Below are positions 51,603 through 60,820 of a stretch of DNA of 64,000 nt, piece after piece. Both the position numbers and the translations under genes were made by a program. Source of the DNA: Clostridia bacterium (GTDB taxonomy: Bacteria > Bacillota > Clostridia > UBA1381); contig CAADTH010000049.1 of the NCBI GenBank assembly GCA_900751885.1, positions 11,853 to 75,852 on the forward strand, read 5' to 3'. The notes beneath the pieces are model-generated. The model saw only the letters and a list, made by a program, of their open reading frames with translations, made no database searches and had not been told where the DNA came from. The stretch's first letter is position 1; every line of letters begins with the position of its first letter.

Positions 51603-54032
51603 TTGGCATCCAATATTATGAATGTACAGACGCTTCCTCTGCTTGCGCTGAGAGGGATTCTCGTCTTTCCGTATATGGTCATCAATTTTGATGTGGGACG
51701 CGAAAAATCTGTCCGCGCACTGGAGGCGGCAATGGCGGCGGATCAGACGATTTTTCTCGTGTCACAGAGGGATATCTCTATTGAGGAACCGAAAGCGGAT
51801 GATTTGTTTTCCGTCGGGGTCATCGCCAAGGTAAAGCAGGTGATGAAGCTTCCGGGCGGAGTGGTGCGTGTGCTGATTGAAGGAATCGGGCGCGCGCGTA
51901 TCCTTTCCGTGGAGGACGGTGGAACATATTCGATTGCGCAGGTGGAACAGATGGAGGACGAAGCAGGCGGCGACGAGGCAAAGAACGCGGCATACCTCAG
52001 AAAGCTCCGCTTTGCGTTTGAGGACTATTTTTCCGCAAACCCAAAGCTCAACGCGGAGAAGTTTTTGTCCATCATCTCCATCAAGGAGGCAGGACAGTTC
52101 GCGGATGCTGTCGCGGCGAACATTGAGCTTGATTTGGACATCAAGCAGGGAATTTTAGAGTGCTTCAATGTGTATGACAGGATTGAGCGCCTGATTCAGT
52201 CCATCAACAGTGAAATCGAAATCATCAACATCGAAAAGGAACTGAGTGAAAAGGTCAAGGAGAGCATTGACCGCAACCAGAAGGAGTATTACCTTCGCGA
52301 GCAGATGAAGGCGATTGAGGATGAGCTCGGTGACAAGGACGGTCTGGGAGCGGAGGTTGCAGAGTACCGGCAGAAAATCGAAGCGCTTCGCATGGACAAG
52401 GAATCCAAACAGAAGGTGTTAAAGGAGGTCGACCGGCTCGCGAAAATGCAGTCCTCCTCCGCGGAGAGCAGTGTCATCCGCAATTACCTCGACGCAGTCA
52501 TTGAGCTTCCGTGGAACAAGAAAACCAAAGAACGCTTCGACATCAAAAAAGCGGAGGACATTTTAAACGAGGATCACTATGGTCTGGAAAAGGTGAAAGG
52601 CAGAGTGCTCGAATATCTCGCGGTACGAAAATTCACTAAGGGGGTCCACGGACCGATTTTGTGTCTGGTCGGACCGCCGGGCGTGGGAAAAACCTCCATT
52701 GCAAAGTCCATCGCCCGCTCTCTCGGACGCAAATATGTACGCATCTCACTCGGTGGAATCCACGACGAAGCCGATATCCGCGGACACAGAAAAACGTATA
52801 TCGGCTCCATGCCCGGACGGATTATGGCGGCAATGGGGCAGGCAGAAAGTAAAAATCCCTTGATGCTTTTGGATGAGATTGATAAAATGGGAGCGGATTA
52901 CAAGGGCGACCCATCGGCGGCGCTTTTGGAGGTACTGGACGGCGAGCAGAACTTCGCCTTCCGCGACCACTATCTGGAGGTTCCGTTCGACCTGTCGGAT
53001 GTGCTGTTTATCACGACCGCAAACACGCTCGACACTGTCCCGCGTCCGCTGTTGGACCGCATGGAGGTCATTGAAATTTCCAGCTACACAGCGGAGGAAA
53101 AGCTGCATATTGCGACGCGCTACCTGCTTCCGAAACAGCTTGCCAAAAACGGACTTGCCGAAAAAAAGGTCGAGGTGGATACGCAGGCGCTCAGGGATAT
53201 CATTGAGTACTATACCAGAGAAGCAGGTGTCAGGGGATTGGAGCGCGAAATCGGAAACCTGTGCCGAAAGATTGCAAAGACCATGCTCTATGAAAAGAAA
53301 AGAAGCGTGACAGTCACAAGCAAAACACTTGCAAAATACATTGGCAAAAGAAAGTACCACTTTGAGCCTGCAAACGACACGGACGAGGTCGGCGTGGCAA
53401 GAGGTCTTGCGTGGACACAGGTCGGCGGAGACACGCTTTCCATTGAGGTAAATGTCATGCCGGGGACAGGAAAGGTGCTTTTGACAGGAAAGCTCGGCGA
53501 TGTGATGAAGGAATCGGCGGAAGCGGCAATCAGCTATATCCGCTCAAAGAGCAGTGCGCTTTCCATTGAGGGCGATTTTTATAAGACAAAGGATATCCAT
53601 ATCCATGTGCCAGAGGGTGCTGTACCAAAGGACGGACCGTCCGCCGGCATCACAATGGCAACCGCGCTCGTATCCGCGCTTTCTGGAAATCCGGTAAAAA
53701 AAGATGTGGCAATGACAGGCGAAATCACCTTGCGCGGACGGGTACTCCCAATCGGGGGACTCAAAGAAAAATCGCTTGCCGCGTACCGTGCAGGGATTCA
53801 TACCGTCATTATCCCATTTGAAAACAAGCCGGATTTAGACGAGCTTCCGGAGAGTATCCACGGACAGATGCGCTTTGTGCCGGTGCGGGATATGGAGGAG
53901 GTTCTAAAAACCGCGCTTGTCACAAAAAAGAAACGGCAGAGCCGGACAACAAAGACAAAACAGCTTCCGGCAGGTGCGGTGGAAACGATTCCTGCCGCAC
54001 AGAAGGAGCATGTACAGGAGCCATTGAGCTAG
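51603..54032 (+). CDS. lon: ATP-dependent protease Lon
   Basis: A complete LonA of about 809 residues degrading misfolded and regulatory proteins in the cytoplasm. N-terminal substrate domain (LPLLALRGILVFPYMVINFDVGR), coiled region, AAA+ module with Walker A GPPGVGKTS (about 360) and Walker B LLLDEIDKMG, and C-terminal protease domain with the Ser in PKDGPSAGITMA and the Lys in GLKEKSLAAYRAG. The start is uncertain: TTG 51603 has GGGAG 9 nt upstream and is preferred; ATG 51618 is the alternative. It ends with an extra basic/polar tail. Confidence 0.94.
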   Translation: MASNIMNVQTLPLLALRGILVFPYMVINFDVGREKSVRALEAAMAADQTIFLVSQRDISIEEPKADDLFSVGVIAKVKQVMKLPGGVVRVLIEGIGRARILSVEDGGTYSIAQVEQMEDEAGGDEAKNAAYLRKLRFAFEDYFSANPKLNAEKFLSIISIKEAGQFADAVAANIELDLDIKQGILECFNVYDRIERLIQSINSEIEIINIEKELSEKVKESIDRNQKEYYLREQMKAIEDELGDKDGLGAEVAEYRQKIEALRMDKESKQKVLKEVDRLAKMQSSSAESSVIRNYLDAVIELPWNKKTKERFDIKKAEDILNEDHYGLEKVKGRVLEYLAVRKFTKGVHGPILCLVGPPGVGKTSIAKSIARSLGRKYVRISLGGIHDEADIRGHRKTYIGSMPGRIMAAMGQAESKNPLMLLDEIDKMGADYKGDPSAALLEVLDGEQNFAFRDHYLEVPFDLSDVLFITTANTLDTVPRPLLDRMEVIEISSYTAEEKLHIATRYLLPKQLAKNGLAEKKVEVDTQALRDIIEYYTREAGVRGLEREIGNLCRKIAKTMLYEKKRSVTVTSKTLAKYIGKRKYHFEPANDTDEVGVARGLAWTQVGGDTLSIEVNVMPGTGKVLLTGKLGDVMKESAEAAISYIRSKSSALSIEGDFYKTKDIHIHVPEGAVPKDGPSAGITMATALVSALSGNPVKKDVAMTGEITLRGRVLPIGGLKEKSLAAYRAGIHTVIIPFENKPDLDELPESIHGQMRFVPVRDMEEVLKTALVTKKKRQSRTTKTKQLPAGAVETIPAAQKEHVQEPLS

Positions 54033-54044
54033 GGGAGGGGAACT

Positions 54045-54653
54045 ATGAATTTACACAATGCAGAAATTGAGGTCTCAGCAGTATCAAGCAGGCAGTATCC
54101 CAATAAAGGATATCCAGAGTTTGCGTTTGTCGGGCGCTCGAATGTAGGCAAATCATCTCTGATTAATAAGCTGTTAAACCGAAAATCACTGGCACGCGTC
54201 AGTTCCAAGCCGGGAAAAACAGCAACCATCAATTTTTATAACATAGACGAAACGATTTATCTTGTCGATTTGCCGGGGTATGGCTATGCAGTGCGCTCAA
54301 AAGAGGAAGTCAAAAAATGGGGCGCGATGATAGAGGATTATCTGCACAACAGAAAAGAGCTTGTGCAGACGATTCTTTTGGTCGACAGCCGCCACGCGCC
54401 CACGGCGGACGACGTACTTATGCTCGAATGGATTCGCAATTTCCATGAAAATGCCATTGTAATTGCGACAAAGACAGACAAGCTCAAAAAAAAGGAGCTT
54501 CAAAAAAATCTCGAGGTCATCTGGGACAAGTTGGAGCTGGGAGAGGACGATATCCTCGTGCCATTCTCCACAATGGACGATGAGGGAAAGCTGACGGTGT
54601 GGGACATGATCAATCTCATGTATGACGGCTTCAAGCAAAGAGGACAGAAATAA
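54045..54653 (+). CDS. engB: Ribosome-biogenesis GTPase YsxC/EngB
   Basis: A 202-residue GTPase required for 50S subunit assembly. G1 is GRSNVGKSSL, G2 the T in GKTATI, G3 DLPGYGYA, G4 TKTDK. The lon-engB order is widespread in Bacillota, and the 12-bp gap suggests co-transcription. GGAGGGGAACT precedes the ATG. Confidence 0.95.
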   Translation: MNLHNAEIEVSAVSSRQYPNKGYPEFAFVGRSNVGKSSLINKLLNRKSLARVSSKPGKTATINFYNIDETIYLVDLPGYGYAVRSKEEVKKWGAMIEDYLHNRKELVQTILLVDSRHAPTADDVLMLEWIRNFHENAIVIATKTDKLKKKELQKNLEVIWDKLELGEDDILVPFSTMDDEGKLTVWDMINLMYDGFKQRGQK

Positions 54654-54670
54654 GAGCACATTGCGGATGA

Positions 54671-54708
54671 AAAAGCAGACAAAACAAGGCGTCGTTTTGT
54701 CTGCTTTT
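54671..54708 (+). terminator. Terminator after engB
   Basis: A 15-bp perfect stem AAAAGCAGACAAAAC with an 8-nt loop. Confidence 0.85.
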
Positions 54709-54745
54709 CTTGCCGGGGGAGAAGTTTTGTAAGGGAGGAGAAACA

Positions 54746-56509
54746 ATGGTTCTGCTGACTGCGGAAGCGATAGGAAAGGCATATGGAGAAAAGCCGCTTT
54801 TGGACGGTGTATCCTTTTATCTCAATGAAGGGGATAAGGTGGGCGTCATCGGTAGAAATGGAATGGGCAAATCCACGCTCTTAAAGATTTTAGCCGGGCA
54901 GGAGGACGCTGACCGGGGAAGCATTATCTATGCAAACCATGTGAGAATCAGCTATCTTGCTCAGAATCCAGAGTTCAAAAAGACACAGACAGCGCTTGAG
55001 TATGTCATGGAGCATGCGGGCGCACAGCAGGAATATGAGGCGAAAATGATTCTCACGCGCTTGGGGATTACAGAGCTTGAAAAAGAAGCCGCCCTGTTTT
55101 CGGGGGGACAGAAAAAGCGGCTTGCGATTGCGGCGGCGCTTTTGACTCCCTGTGAAATTTTATTTTTGGATGAGCCGACCAACCACCTCGACAATGATAT
55201 GACCAAATGGCTGGAGGAGTACCTCCGGCAGTATACCGGCGCGGTTTTGATGATTACGCATGACAGATACTTTTTAGACCGCGTGACAAACCGTATTGTC
55301 GAGGTAGACAGGGCACAGCTGTATTCCTACGAGACAAACTATTCCGGCTATCTTCAGCTCAAAGCACAGCGCGAGGAGATGGCGGCGGCGAGTGAGAGAA
55401 AGCGGCAGGAGTTTTTAAAGCGCGAGCTTGCATGGGCGATGCGCGGTGCGAAGGCGAGAACAACGAAAAGCCGTGCGAGGCTGGAACGCTTCGAGGAGGT
55501 CAAAAGCCAGCAGACAGCGGAAGCGGCGGCATCCGTGGAAATCACAGCGGCGAGCACCAGGCTTGGCAAGCGGACCATTGAAATCGAAGAAATTTCGAAG
55601 GCATATGGACATAAGCAGTGTGTCCGCGGCTTTTCCTACACGCTTTTGCGAACTGACCGCATTGGAATCGTCGGACAAAACGGCGCGGGAAAGTCAACGC
55701 TTTTAAAGCTGATTTACGGCATGGTAACGCCTGATGCCGGACATATCACATGGGGACAGACCGTCAAGCTCGGATACTTTTCGCAGGAAGCGGAAGAGAT
55801 GGACCTTTCCATGCGTGTGATTGACTACATCCGCGAGACAGCCGAGTTTATCGACACGCCCGAGGGAAGTATCAGCGCGTCGAGGATGCTCGAGCGGTTT
55901 TTGTTTGACTCTGACATGCAGTATCAGAAAATTGAGAAGCTGTCAGGCGGAGAGCGCAGGCGGCTGTATCTCTTGAAAATCCTTATGGAGGCGCCGAATG
56001 TCCTTCTCCTGGACGAGCCGACCAATGACTTGGATATTGAGACTTTGATGATTTTAGAGGATTATCTCGACAGCTTTCCGGGCGCAGTGCTTGCTGTGTC
56101 GCATGACAGGTATTTTCTTGACAAGACAGCCCAGTTCATCTTTGAGGTCACACAGGACGGCACCGTGCGGCAATACGCAGGCGGATACAGCGACTATGAG
56201 AGAAAAAGGGAGTCTGGGGACACAAAAAAGCAGGAAAAGAAGCAGGGGAAGACAGAAAAACCGCGCGGTGAGAGAAAGCTCAAATTCTCCTTTAAGGAAC
56301 AGCGCGAATATGAAACAATTGATAAAGAGATTGAAACGCTGGAGGAGCGCATCGCGGAAATAGACAGAGAGATTGAGGCGTCCGCAAAGGATTATACCGC
56401 CCTGCAGGAGCTGTTGGAACAAAAGAATAAGCTCGATGCACAGCTCGAGGAGAAAACACAGCGCTGGATTTATCTAAACGATTTGGCAGAGAAAATTGAA
56501 AATCAGTGA
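54746..56509 (+). CDS. ABC-F family ATPase (Uup/YfmR-like)
   Basis: A 587-residue soluble protein with two ABC cassettes and no membrane part: Walker A GRNGMGKST and GQNGAGKST, signatures FSGGQKKRLAIA and LSGGERRRLYLL, Walker B LLDEPTN twice. A linker lies between the cassettes, and a C-terminal coiled coil (about 510-587) is rich in Lys/Glu, as in Uup. ABC-F proteins bind the ribosomal E site; some protect from antibiotics. The coiled-coil C-terminus favours a housekeeping role. GGGAGGAG lies before ATG 54746. Confidence 0.9.
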   Translation: MVLLTAEAIGKAYGEKPLLDGVSFYLNEGDKVGVIGRNGMGKSTLLKILAGQEDADRGSIIYANHVRISYLAQNPEFKKTQTALEYVMEHAGAQQEYEAKMILTRLGITELEKEAALFSGGQKKRLAIAAALLTPCEILFLDEPTNHLDNDMTKWLEEYLRQYTGAVLMITHDRYFLDRVTNRIVEVDRAQLYSYETNYSGYLQLKAQREEMAAASERKRQEFLKRELAWAMRGAKARTTKSRARLERFEEVKSQQTAEAAASVEITAASTRLGKRTIEIEEISKAYGHKQCVRGFSYTLLRTDRIGIVGQNGAGKSTLLKLIYGMVTPDAGHITWGQTVKLGYFSQEAEEMDLSMRVIDYIRETAEFIDTPEGSISASRMLERFLFDSDMQYQKIEKLSGGERRRLYLLKILMEAPNVLLLDEPTNDLDIETLMILEDYLDSFPGAVLAVSHDRYFLDKTAQFIFEVTQDGTVRQYAGGYSDYERKRESGDTKKQEKKQGKTEKPRGERKLKFSFKEQREYETIDKEIETLEERIAEIDREIEASAKDYTALQELLEQKNKLDAQLEEKTQRWIYLNDLAEKIENQ

Positions 56510-56591
56510 AGGGAGGGGAAAACCGTGAAGCGCTGCATTGTAAGCGCCGGAATGGATATCAGTATAAAATAGATGATTAGGAGGAGAGACT

Positions 56592-57224
56592 ATGTCTATT
56601 CCGGACAAGAAACAATATCCGCGCACAGGAGATGCGCAGACCGTCTACTTAAAAGAGGTTATCAAAAATAAGAATATTTCAGTTGGCGATTATACCATGT
56701 ACCATGATTTTTACAAAGACCCATGCGAGTTCGAACAAAATAATGTGCTTTACCACTACCCGGTCAATGGAGATAAACTGAAAATTGGAACGTTTTGTTC
56801 CATCGCCTGCGGCGCGAAGTTTCTCTTTACAGGGGGAAACCACGCCATGCAGTCGTGCTCCACGTATCCATTCCCAATTTTCTGGGAGGAATGGGAGCTC
56901 CAGAAGGAGGACGTTTCTTCCGCATGGGACAACAAGGGTGACATTGTGATAGGAAACGATGTATGGATTGGATTTGAAGCAGTCATTCTCTCCGGCGTGA
57001 AAATCGGGGATGGCGCGGTGATCGGAACGCGCGCGCTTGTCACAAAGGATGTACCGCCCTATACGATTGTGGGCGGAGTGCCTGCAAAGCCAATCAGAAA
57101 GCGCTTTGACGATAAGACAATCGAAACGTTGCAAGCGCTTAAATGGTGGGACTGGTCTTATGACAGGATAAAAGAGTCCTTACAAGAAATCATGGATGGA
57201 AACGTAGATAAACTGATAAAATAG
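56592..57224 (+). CDS. Vat/CatB-type xenobiotic O-acetyltransferase
   Basis: A 210-residue left-handed beta-helix acetyltransferase, the same length as streptogramin-A acetyltransferases (Vat). Matching features: YHYPVNGDKLKIGTFCSIACG, the catalytic His in GGNHAMQSCSTYPFP, the hexapeptide coils DIVIGNDVWIGFEAVILSGVKIGDGAVIG, PYTIVGGVPAKPIRKRF and the final KWWDWS. It would use acetyl-CoA. Chromosomal family members often have unknown substrates, so resistance is possible but unproven. It follows the ABC-F gene by 82 bp behind AGGAGGAGAG. Confidence 0.87.
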   Translation: MSIPDKKQYPRTGDAQTVYLKEVIKNKNISVGDYTMYHDFYKDPCEFEQNNVLYHYPVNGDKLKIGTFCSIACGAKFLFTGGNHAMQSCSTYPFPIFWEEWELQKEDVSSAWDNKGDIVIGNDVWIGFEAVILSGVKIGDGAVIGTRALVTKDVPPYTIVGGVPAKPIRKRFDDKTIETLQALKWWDWSYDRIKESLQEIMDGNVDKLIK

Positions 57225-57233
57225 AATCCAACG

Positions 57234-57261
57234 AAAAAAACTGCCGTATGGCAGTTTTTTT
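57234..57261. terminator. Bidirectional terminator
   Basis: AAAAAAACTGCC/GGCAGTTTTTTT with a GTAT loop between convergent genes. Confidence 0.9.
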
Positions 57262-57264
57262 CAT

Positions 57265-57930
57265 TTAAAGCTGAAACCTGTTTTTAAATTCCTCCACAAT
57301 CTTTTCTCCCTTGAACACGGCAAGCCCTGCAAGGGAAATCACGCTGAAGGTCACACATGCAAGGGATGGATACAGTACATTCACCCGATGAGTTAGAAGA
57401 AAAATCAAAGGAATAATTCCAAACAGGATATGGATAAACAGATAAAAGAAGTAGTCGTCCAGCTTCATCCGCATCACCTTTGCCGTGACAGACAGTGCGA
57501 TACTCGTCCCGATAAACAAAAACGGAATTACATAATCCAGCGACCAATTCCGCCATCCGGTCAGATAATCCCATAAAACCGCCAAAACGACAATCAAAAC
57601 GGTTTGGTAGAGAATGGATTTTGGAATGTTGTGCCGCTTTCTGACCGCCACTGCAAGGTACAGCCAAAAGCACAGAATCCCGCCGACCGCAAACAAAGAC
57701 CAGAATATCCTTGTCGGAATCAGACAGTTGATTAAGAGAAGAATCGCCGAAGCGGCGATAGAGCCGAAAATCAACAGCCGGAAAAACAGGTTGTGCCTTT
57801 TGTACAGCGTGGTGATAAACGGAAACGGGTCGCGACTGCCATCCGCACTGCCGCTCAGTGACGATTGACACAGGGGGCAGTAATCACTGGTTCCGCGAAC
57901 ATTCATATTGCATTTTTTACAGTGTTTCAT
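57265..57930 (-). CDS. Zinc-ribbon membrane protein (DUF6320-like)
   Basis: A 221-residue protein. Residues 1-25 form a zinc ribbon (CKKCNMNVRGTSDYCPLC), followed by about six hydrophobic helices (from residue 48). Function unknown. It overlaps the acyltransferase gene by 4 bp and is the last gene of a three-gene operon that also encodes an acyltransferase and an esterase, so it may assist a membrane-associated acyl transfer. Confidence 0.75.
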   Translation of the reverse strand: MKHCKKCNMNVRGTSDYCPLCQSSLSGSADGSRDPFPFITTLYKRHNLFFRLLIFGSIAASAILLLINCLIPTRIFWSLFAVGGILCFWLYLAVAVRKRHNIPKSILYQTVLIVVLAVLWDYLTGWRNWSLDYVIPFLFIGTSIALSVTAKVMRMKLDDYFFYLFIHILFGIIPLIFLLTHRVNVLYPSLACVTFSVISLAGLAVFKGEKIVEEFKNRFQL

Positions 57931-59198
57931 ATCGTGCTTCCATCCTCCTCATAAATTTGATTGGTCGCAATCGTGATATCCAGCCCCATACCGGACAGCA
58001 TACGGAAAAAGTCCTTCTGAATATCCGTGCTGTGGAAGGCGGAGGTAAAGGAGATGGTCAGTGTGTCCAGATACGAGCAGACACAAGCCTGCACCTTTTC
58101 TGTACTGATGAAAACATCAAACATGCGGATATACCGCTCGAAGCCCTCCGGCATTGTGATTCTTCCGATATTAGAGATGGAACCCGTGCTCTCTCTTGCT
58201 CCCAGGCGTCCGGCAATCCCCAGCACAAAGTTTTTGAGAAATAGGGGAACCACGCGCGCAAACGCGTTGTGCTCAATCGCCGAAAAGCTGTTCATACGCG
58301 CAGCCAGATTTTCCGGCGTGAGCAGCTGTTTAAATTGGCGGTCGATTTCCTCAATGACACATGCAAGGTCGGATGGCTGAGAGGAAAAATTATAGCGGAC
58401 ATCTATGGTGCAAAAAAAGTTGCGCGCCGATTCAGAGTGAAAGTAGTTTCTGAGATTGACCGGCACTGTCAGCACGATGGGACGCTTTTTCTTTCGGAGC
58501 GGCGCCTGGTTGTTGATGGCGCACAGAAAGATGGACGCCAAAAACACGCTCATGGTCGTGTGGTGCTCATGTGCTTTTTCCAATAGCTTTTTGACAGAGA
58601 GCATTCCCTCAATAATTTTGATTCGCCCGTCCGGTAGCTCGAAATTATGTATTTTGTATGCGCGGATATGCTCCTGCTTTCGTTTTTTTCCCCGGACATA
58701 ATATTTTTGGAAGCTGTCCTCCGCCTTTTGGGAAAAGGACGCGTCGTAATCGTTTGCTGGAATGGAGGAAAACTCATCCTGATATTTGAGCGTGATATAG
58801 TAGTAAACGAGTGTCTTTAAAAACTGCAGTGCGCCCGTGCCGTCCGTGAGTGCATGGTAGACCTCCAGATTGATGCGGCTTTGAAAATAGGTCACCTCAA
58901 ACAGAAGATTATACTTGTTCACATTGTAGATTGCACTGCAAGGCGGCGCGGATTCCTCCCTTGCCACGGGACGGACGGGTGTTTCGCGCAGGTAATACCA
59001 AAATAGTCCCTGCCGTAGGGAGGAACGGTAAATCGGGAATTCCTCGATGGTTCGGTCAAGCGCCTTCTGTAAAAAATCAGGGTCCACATCCTCCACAAGT
59101 TCACACGAAAAGCGAAATACCTTTGTGTCCCGTTTGCCGCTGGTCGGAGGAAAAATTTTTGCGGCATTATCCAAAGCATAGATAGATGAATTGCTCAT
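57927..59198 (-). CDS. Condensation-domain/alcohol-acetyltransferase-like protein
   Basis: A 423-residue protein of the CoA-dependent acyltransferase fold. The active-site motif HxxxDG is HALTDGTGALQF (about residue 125), and a second conserved block is LTVPVNLRNYFHSESARNFF, like the DFG-type region of condensation domains and PapA/ATF acetyltransferases. It is a stand-alone enzyme, not part of an NRPS. The gene overlaps both neighbours by 4 bp, showing tight coupling with the hydrolase upstream and the DUF6320-like gene downstream. Confidence 0.8.
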   Translation of the reverse strand: MSNSSIYALDNAAKIFPPTSGKRDTKVFRFSCELVEDVDPDFLQKALDRTIEEFPIYRSSLRQGLFWYYLRETPVRPVAREESAPPCSAIYNVNKYNLLFEVTYFQSRINLEVYHALTDGTGALQFLKTLVYYYITLKYQDEFSSIPANDYDASFSQKAEDSFQKYYVRGKKRKQEHIRAYKIHNFELPDGRIKIIEGMLSVKKLLEKAHEHHTTMSVFLASIFLCAINNQAPLRKKKRPIVLTVPVNLRNYFHSESARNFFCTIDVRYNFSSQPSDLACVIEEIDRQFKQLLTPENLAARMNSFSAIEHNAFARVVPLFLKNFVLGIAGRLGARESTGSISNIGRITMPEGFERYIRMFDVFISTEKVQACVCSYLDTLTISFTSAFHSTDIQKDFFRMLSGMGLDITIATNQIYEEDGSTI

Positions 59199-60130
59199 AC
59201 GATGTTCACAACCTCACTTATAAAGTCATTGATATAGCGGTATGCTTCCTTTACCGCGGCAAAGTTCGGCGGCAGGGTGAAAAATCCATGGAGCGCATCC
59301 GAAATGCGGTGCACCTCCACCTTGTTTCCGGACTCCTTGAGTGCCTGCCCATACGCCTCTCCTTCGTCGCGCAGGGGATCGAACTGGGCGGTTAAAATCA
59401 GCGTTTCCGGCTGGTTTGACAAATCCTCCGCCAACAGCGGTGCAAAGTATGGATGTTGCAAATCCTCCCGTGTACGAATATACAAGTCCATGTAGTCACA
59501 AATCCGCTTGGAGGTCAAAAGATAATCTGTTCCATTTTCGCGAATTGAATCAAACGGCGCCTGCTCGGTATGGTCGTTATAGGTGGCAGGATAGATGAGA
59601 ATTTGACGCTTTGGCAAAAATTCTCCGCGGTCGCGTGCCATCAGGGACACAGCAGCGGCGAGATTTCCGCCTGCACTGTCGCCAATCAGAGTGATATTGT
59701 CAGAATGCGTCTCCAAAAGGGAATTGTTTAAAAACAATTCCCGTGCCACCGCGTAGCAATCCTCGGGCGCACTCGGGAACTTGTATTCCGGCGCAAGGCG
59801 GTAATCCACCGACACCACCATGCGGTCTGTTATGCGAGCAAGGTTAGAGCAGGTGCGGTCATACGCATCAATGTTGCCTGTCACCCATCCGCCGCCGTGG
59901 AAAAACAATAAAATCGAATGCTTTTTCTCGCTGGGTGGGGAGAAGATACGCACCGGCACGTCGTGGTCGCCCGCATGAACCTTGTGATCCCACGTTTGAT
60001 AGAAGCCCTTCAGATAATTATAGTGCGTAATGTTGACAAAATGCCGTTCCAATTTATAATTCTTTTTCACGTTCAAATCAGGATAGGAAAGTGCTTTTAA
60101 AGCAGATAGTGCGAGCTTTCCAATTGCCAT
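59195..60130 (-). CDS. Alpha/beta hydrolase (hormone-sensitive-lipase type)
   Basis: A 311-residue esterase. The oxyanion motif HGGGWVTGN (about 80), the nucleophile elbow GDSAGGNLAAA (Ser near 150), the Asp in FDPLRDEGE and the His in SDALHGFF make a complete triad. Short-chain esters are likely substrates. The start at 60130 is fixed by AAAGGAGG. It is first in the operon with the acyltransferase and zinc-ribbon protein, perhaps removing what the acyltransferase adds. Confidence 0.88.
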   Translation of the reverse strand: MAIGKLALSALKALSYPDLNVKKNYKLERHFVNITHYNYLKGFYQTWDHKVHAGDHDVPVRIFSPPSEKKHSILLFFHGGGWVTGNIDAYDRTCSNLARITDRMVVSVDYRLAPEYKFPSAPEDCYAVARELFLNNSLLETHSDNITLIGDSAGGNLAAAVSLMARDRGEFLPKRQILIYPATYNDHTEQAPFDSIRENGTDYLLTSKRICDYMDLYIRTREDLQHPYFAPLLAEDLSNQPETLILTAQFDPLRDEGEAYGQALKESGNKVEVHRISDALHGFFTLPPNFAAVKEAYRYINDFISEVVNIV

Positions 60131-60249
60131 GGGAGACCTCCTTTCTGATAGAACCAAGCTTTCTTTTTAGTGTTGCCTTCATTATAGCGTATCATACCCA
60201 AAAGGTCAACCGCAATAGAAGGAAGGAGTTTGTGAAGCTGTAAAAAATA

Positions 60250-60288
60250 GAAAAACACTTCTGCCTATGAAAGGCAAAAGCGTTTTCT
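60250..60288 (-). terminator. Terminator of the VanZ-TVP38 unit
   Basis: AAAACGCTTTTGCC and its near complement with a short loop, followed by T on the minus strand, directly after the VanZ stop codon. Confidence 0.75.
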
Positions 60289-60291
60289 AGA

Positions 60292-60810
60292 TCACATGTT
60301 GTAGATTGCAAGCATCACAATCAGGATGGACAGAAGAACGACGGTGATGGTGGAAAGAAAGGTGACAAAGCAGTAGATGCGCGTCTCCTCCTTAAATACC
60401 AGTTTCATCACGCCGAACAGCCCCAGCCCGAGCACAGCGCCCAGCGTGTTGTAGATGACATCTGTGACATCGCTTGCGCCGATTCCAAACACGTATTGAA
60501 ACAGCTCAAGTCCGATGCTGGTGAGGCAAGCCAGAAGGAGTACAAATCCGACACCCTTATTCTTCAATAGCAATTTTATGTATACGCCGAACGGAATAAA
60601 CAAAATCAAATTTCCAAACACATCCAAGCGGTTAAAATTTCCTTCTATCAAATCATGGAATGGAATGAGGTTCAATGTCCTCGAACAGTACCGTCCACTT
60701 TGAAACAACTCAAGAGGGGACACATATTTAAATAGAATATTCCACAGAAGAAACCCTGCATAAAACACAAATCCTACCCAAAATAAAATCGTCCATATCG
60801 TTTTTTTCAT
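60292..60810 (-). CDS. VanZ-family membrane protein
   Basis: A 172-residue membrane protein with about five helices. The VanZ signature is NLIPFHDLI, FGNLILFIPFGVYI and GLELFQYVFGIGASDVTDVIYNTLGAVLG. VanZ gives low-level teicoplanin resistance in enterococci; most homologues are of unknown role. ATG 60810 is chosen (GGAG 7 nt upstream). It lies 10 bp after the TVP38 gene. Confidence 0.87.
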   Translation of the reverse strand: MKKTIWTILFWVGFVFYAGFLLWNILFKYVSPLELFQSGRYCSRTLNLIPFHDLIEGNFNRLDVFGNLILFIPFGVYIKLLLKNKGVGFVLLLACLTSIGLELFQYVFGIGASDVTDVIYNTLGAVLGLGLFGVMKLVFKEETRIYCFVTFLSTITVVLLSILIVMLAIYNM

Positions 60811-60820
60811 TGTCATTCTC

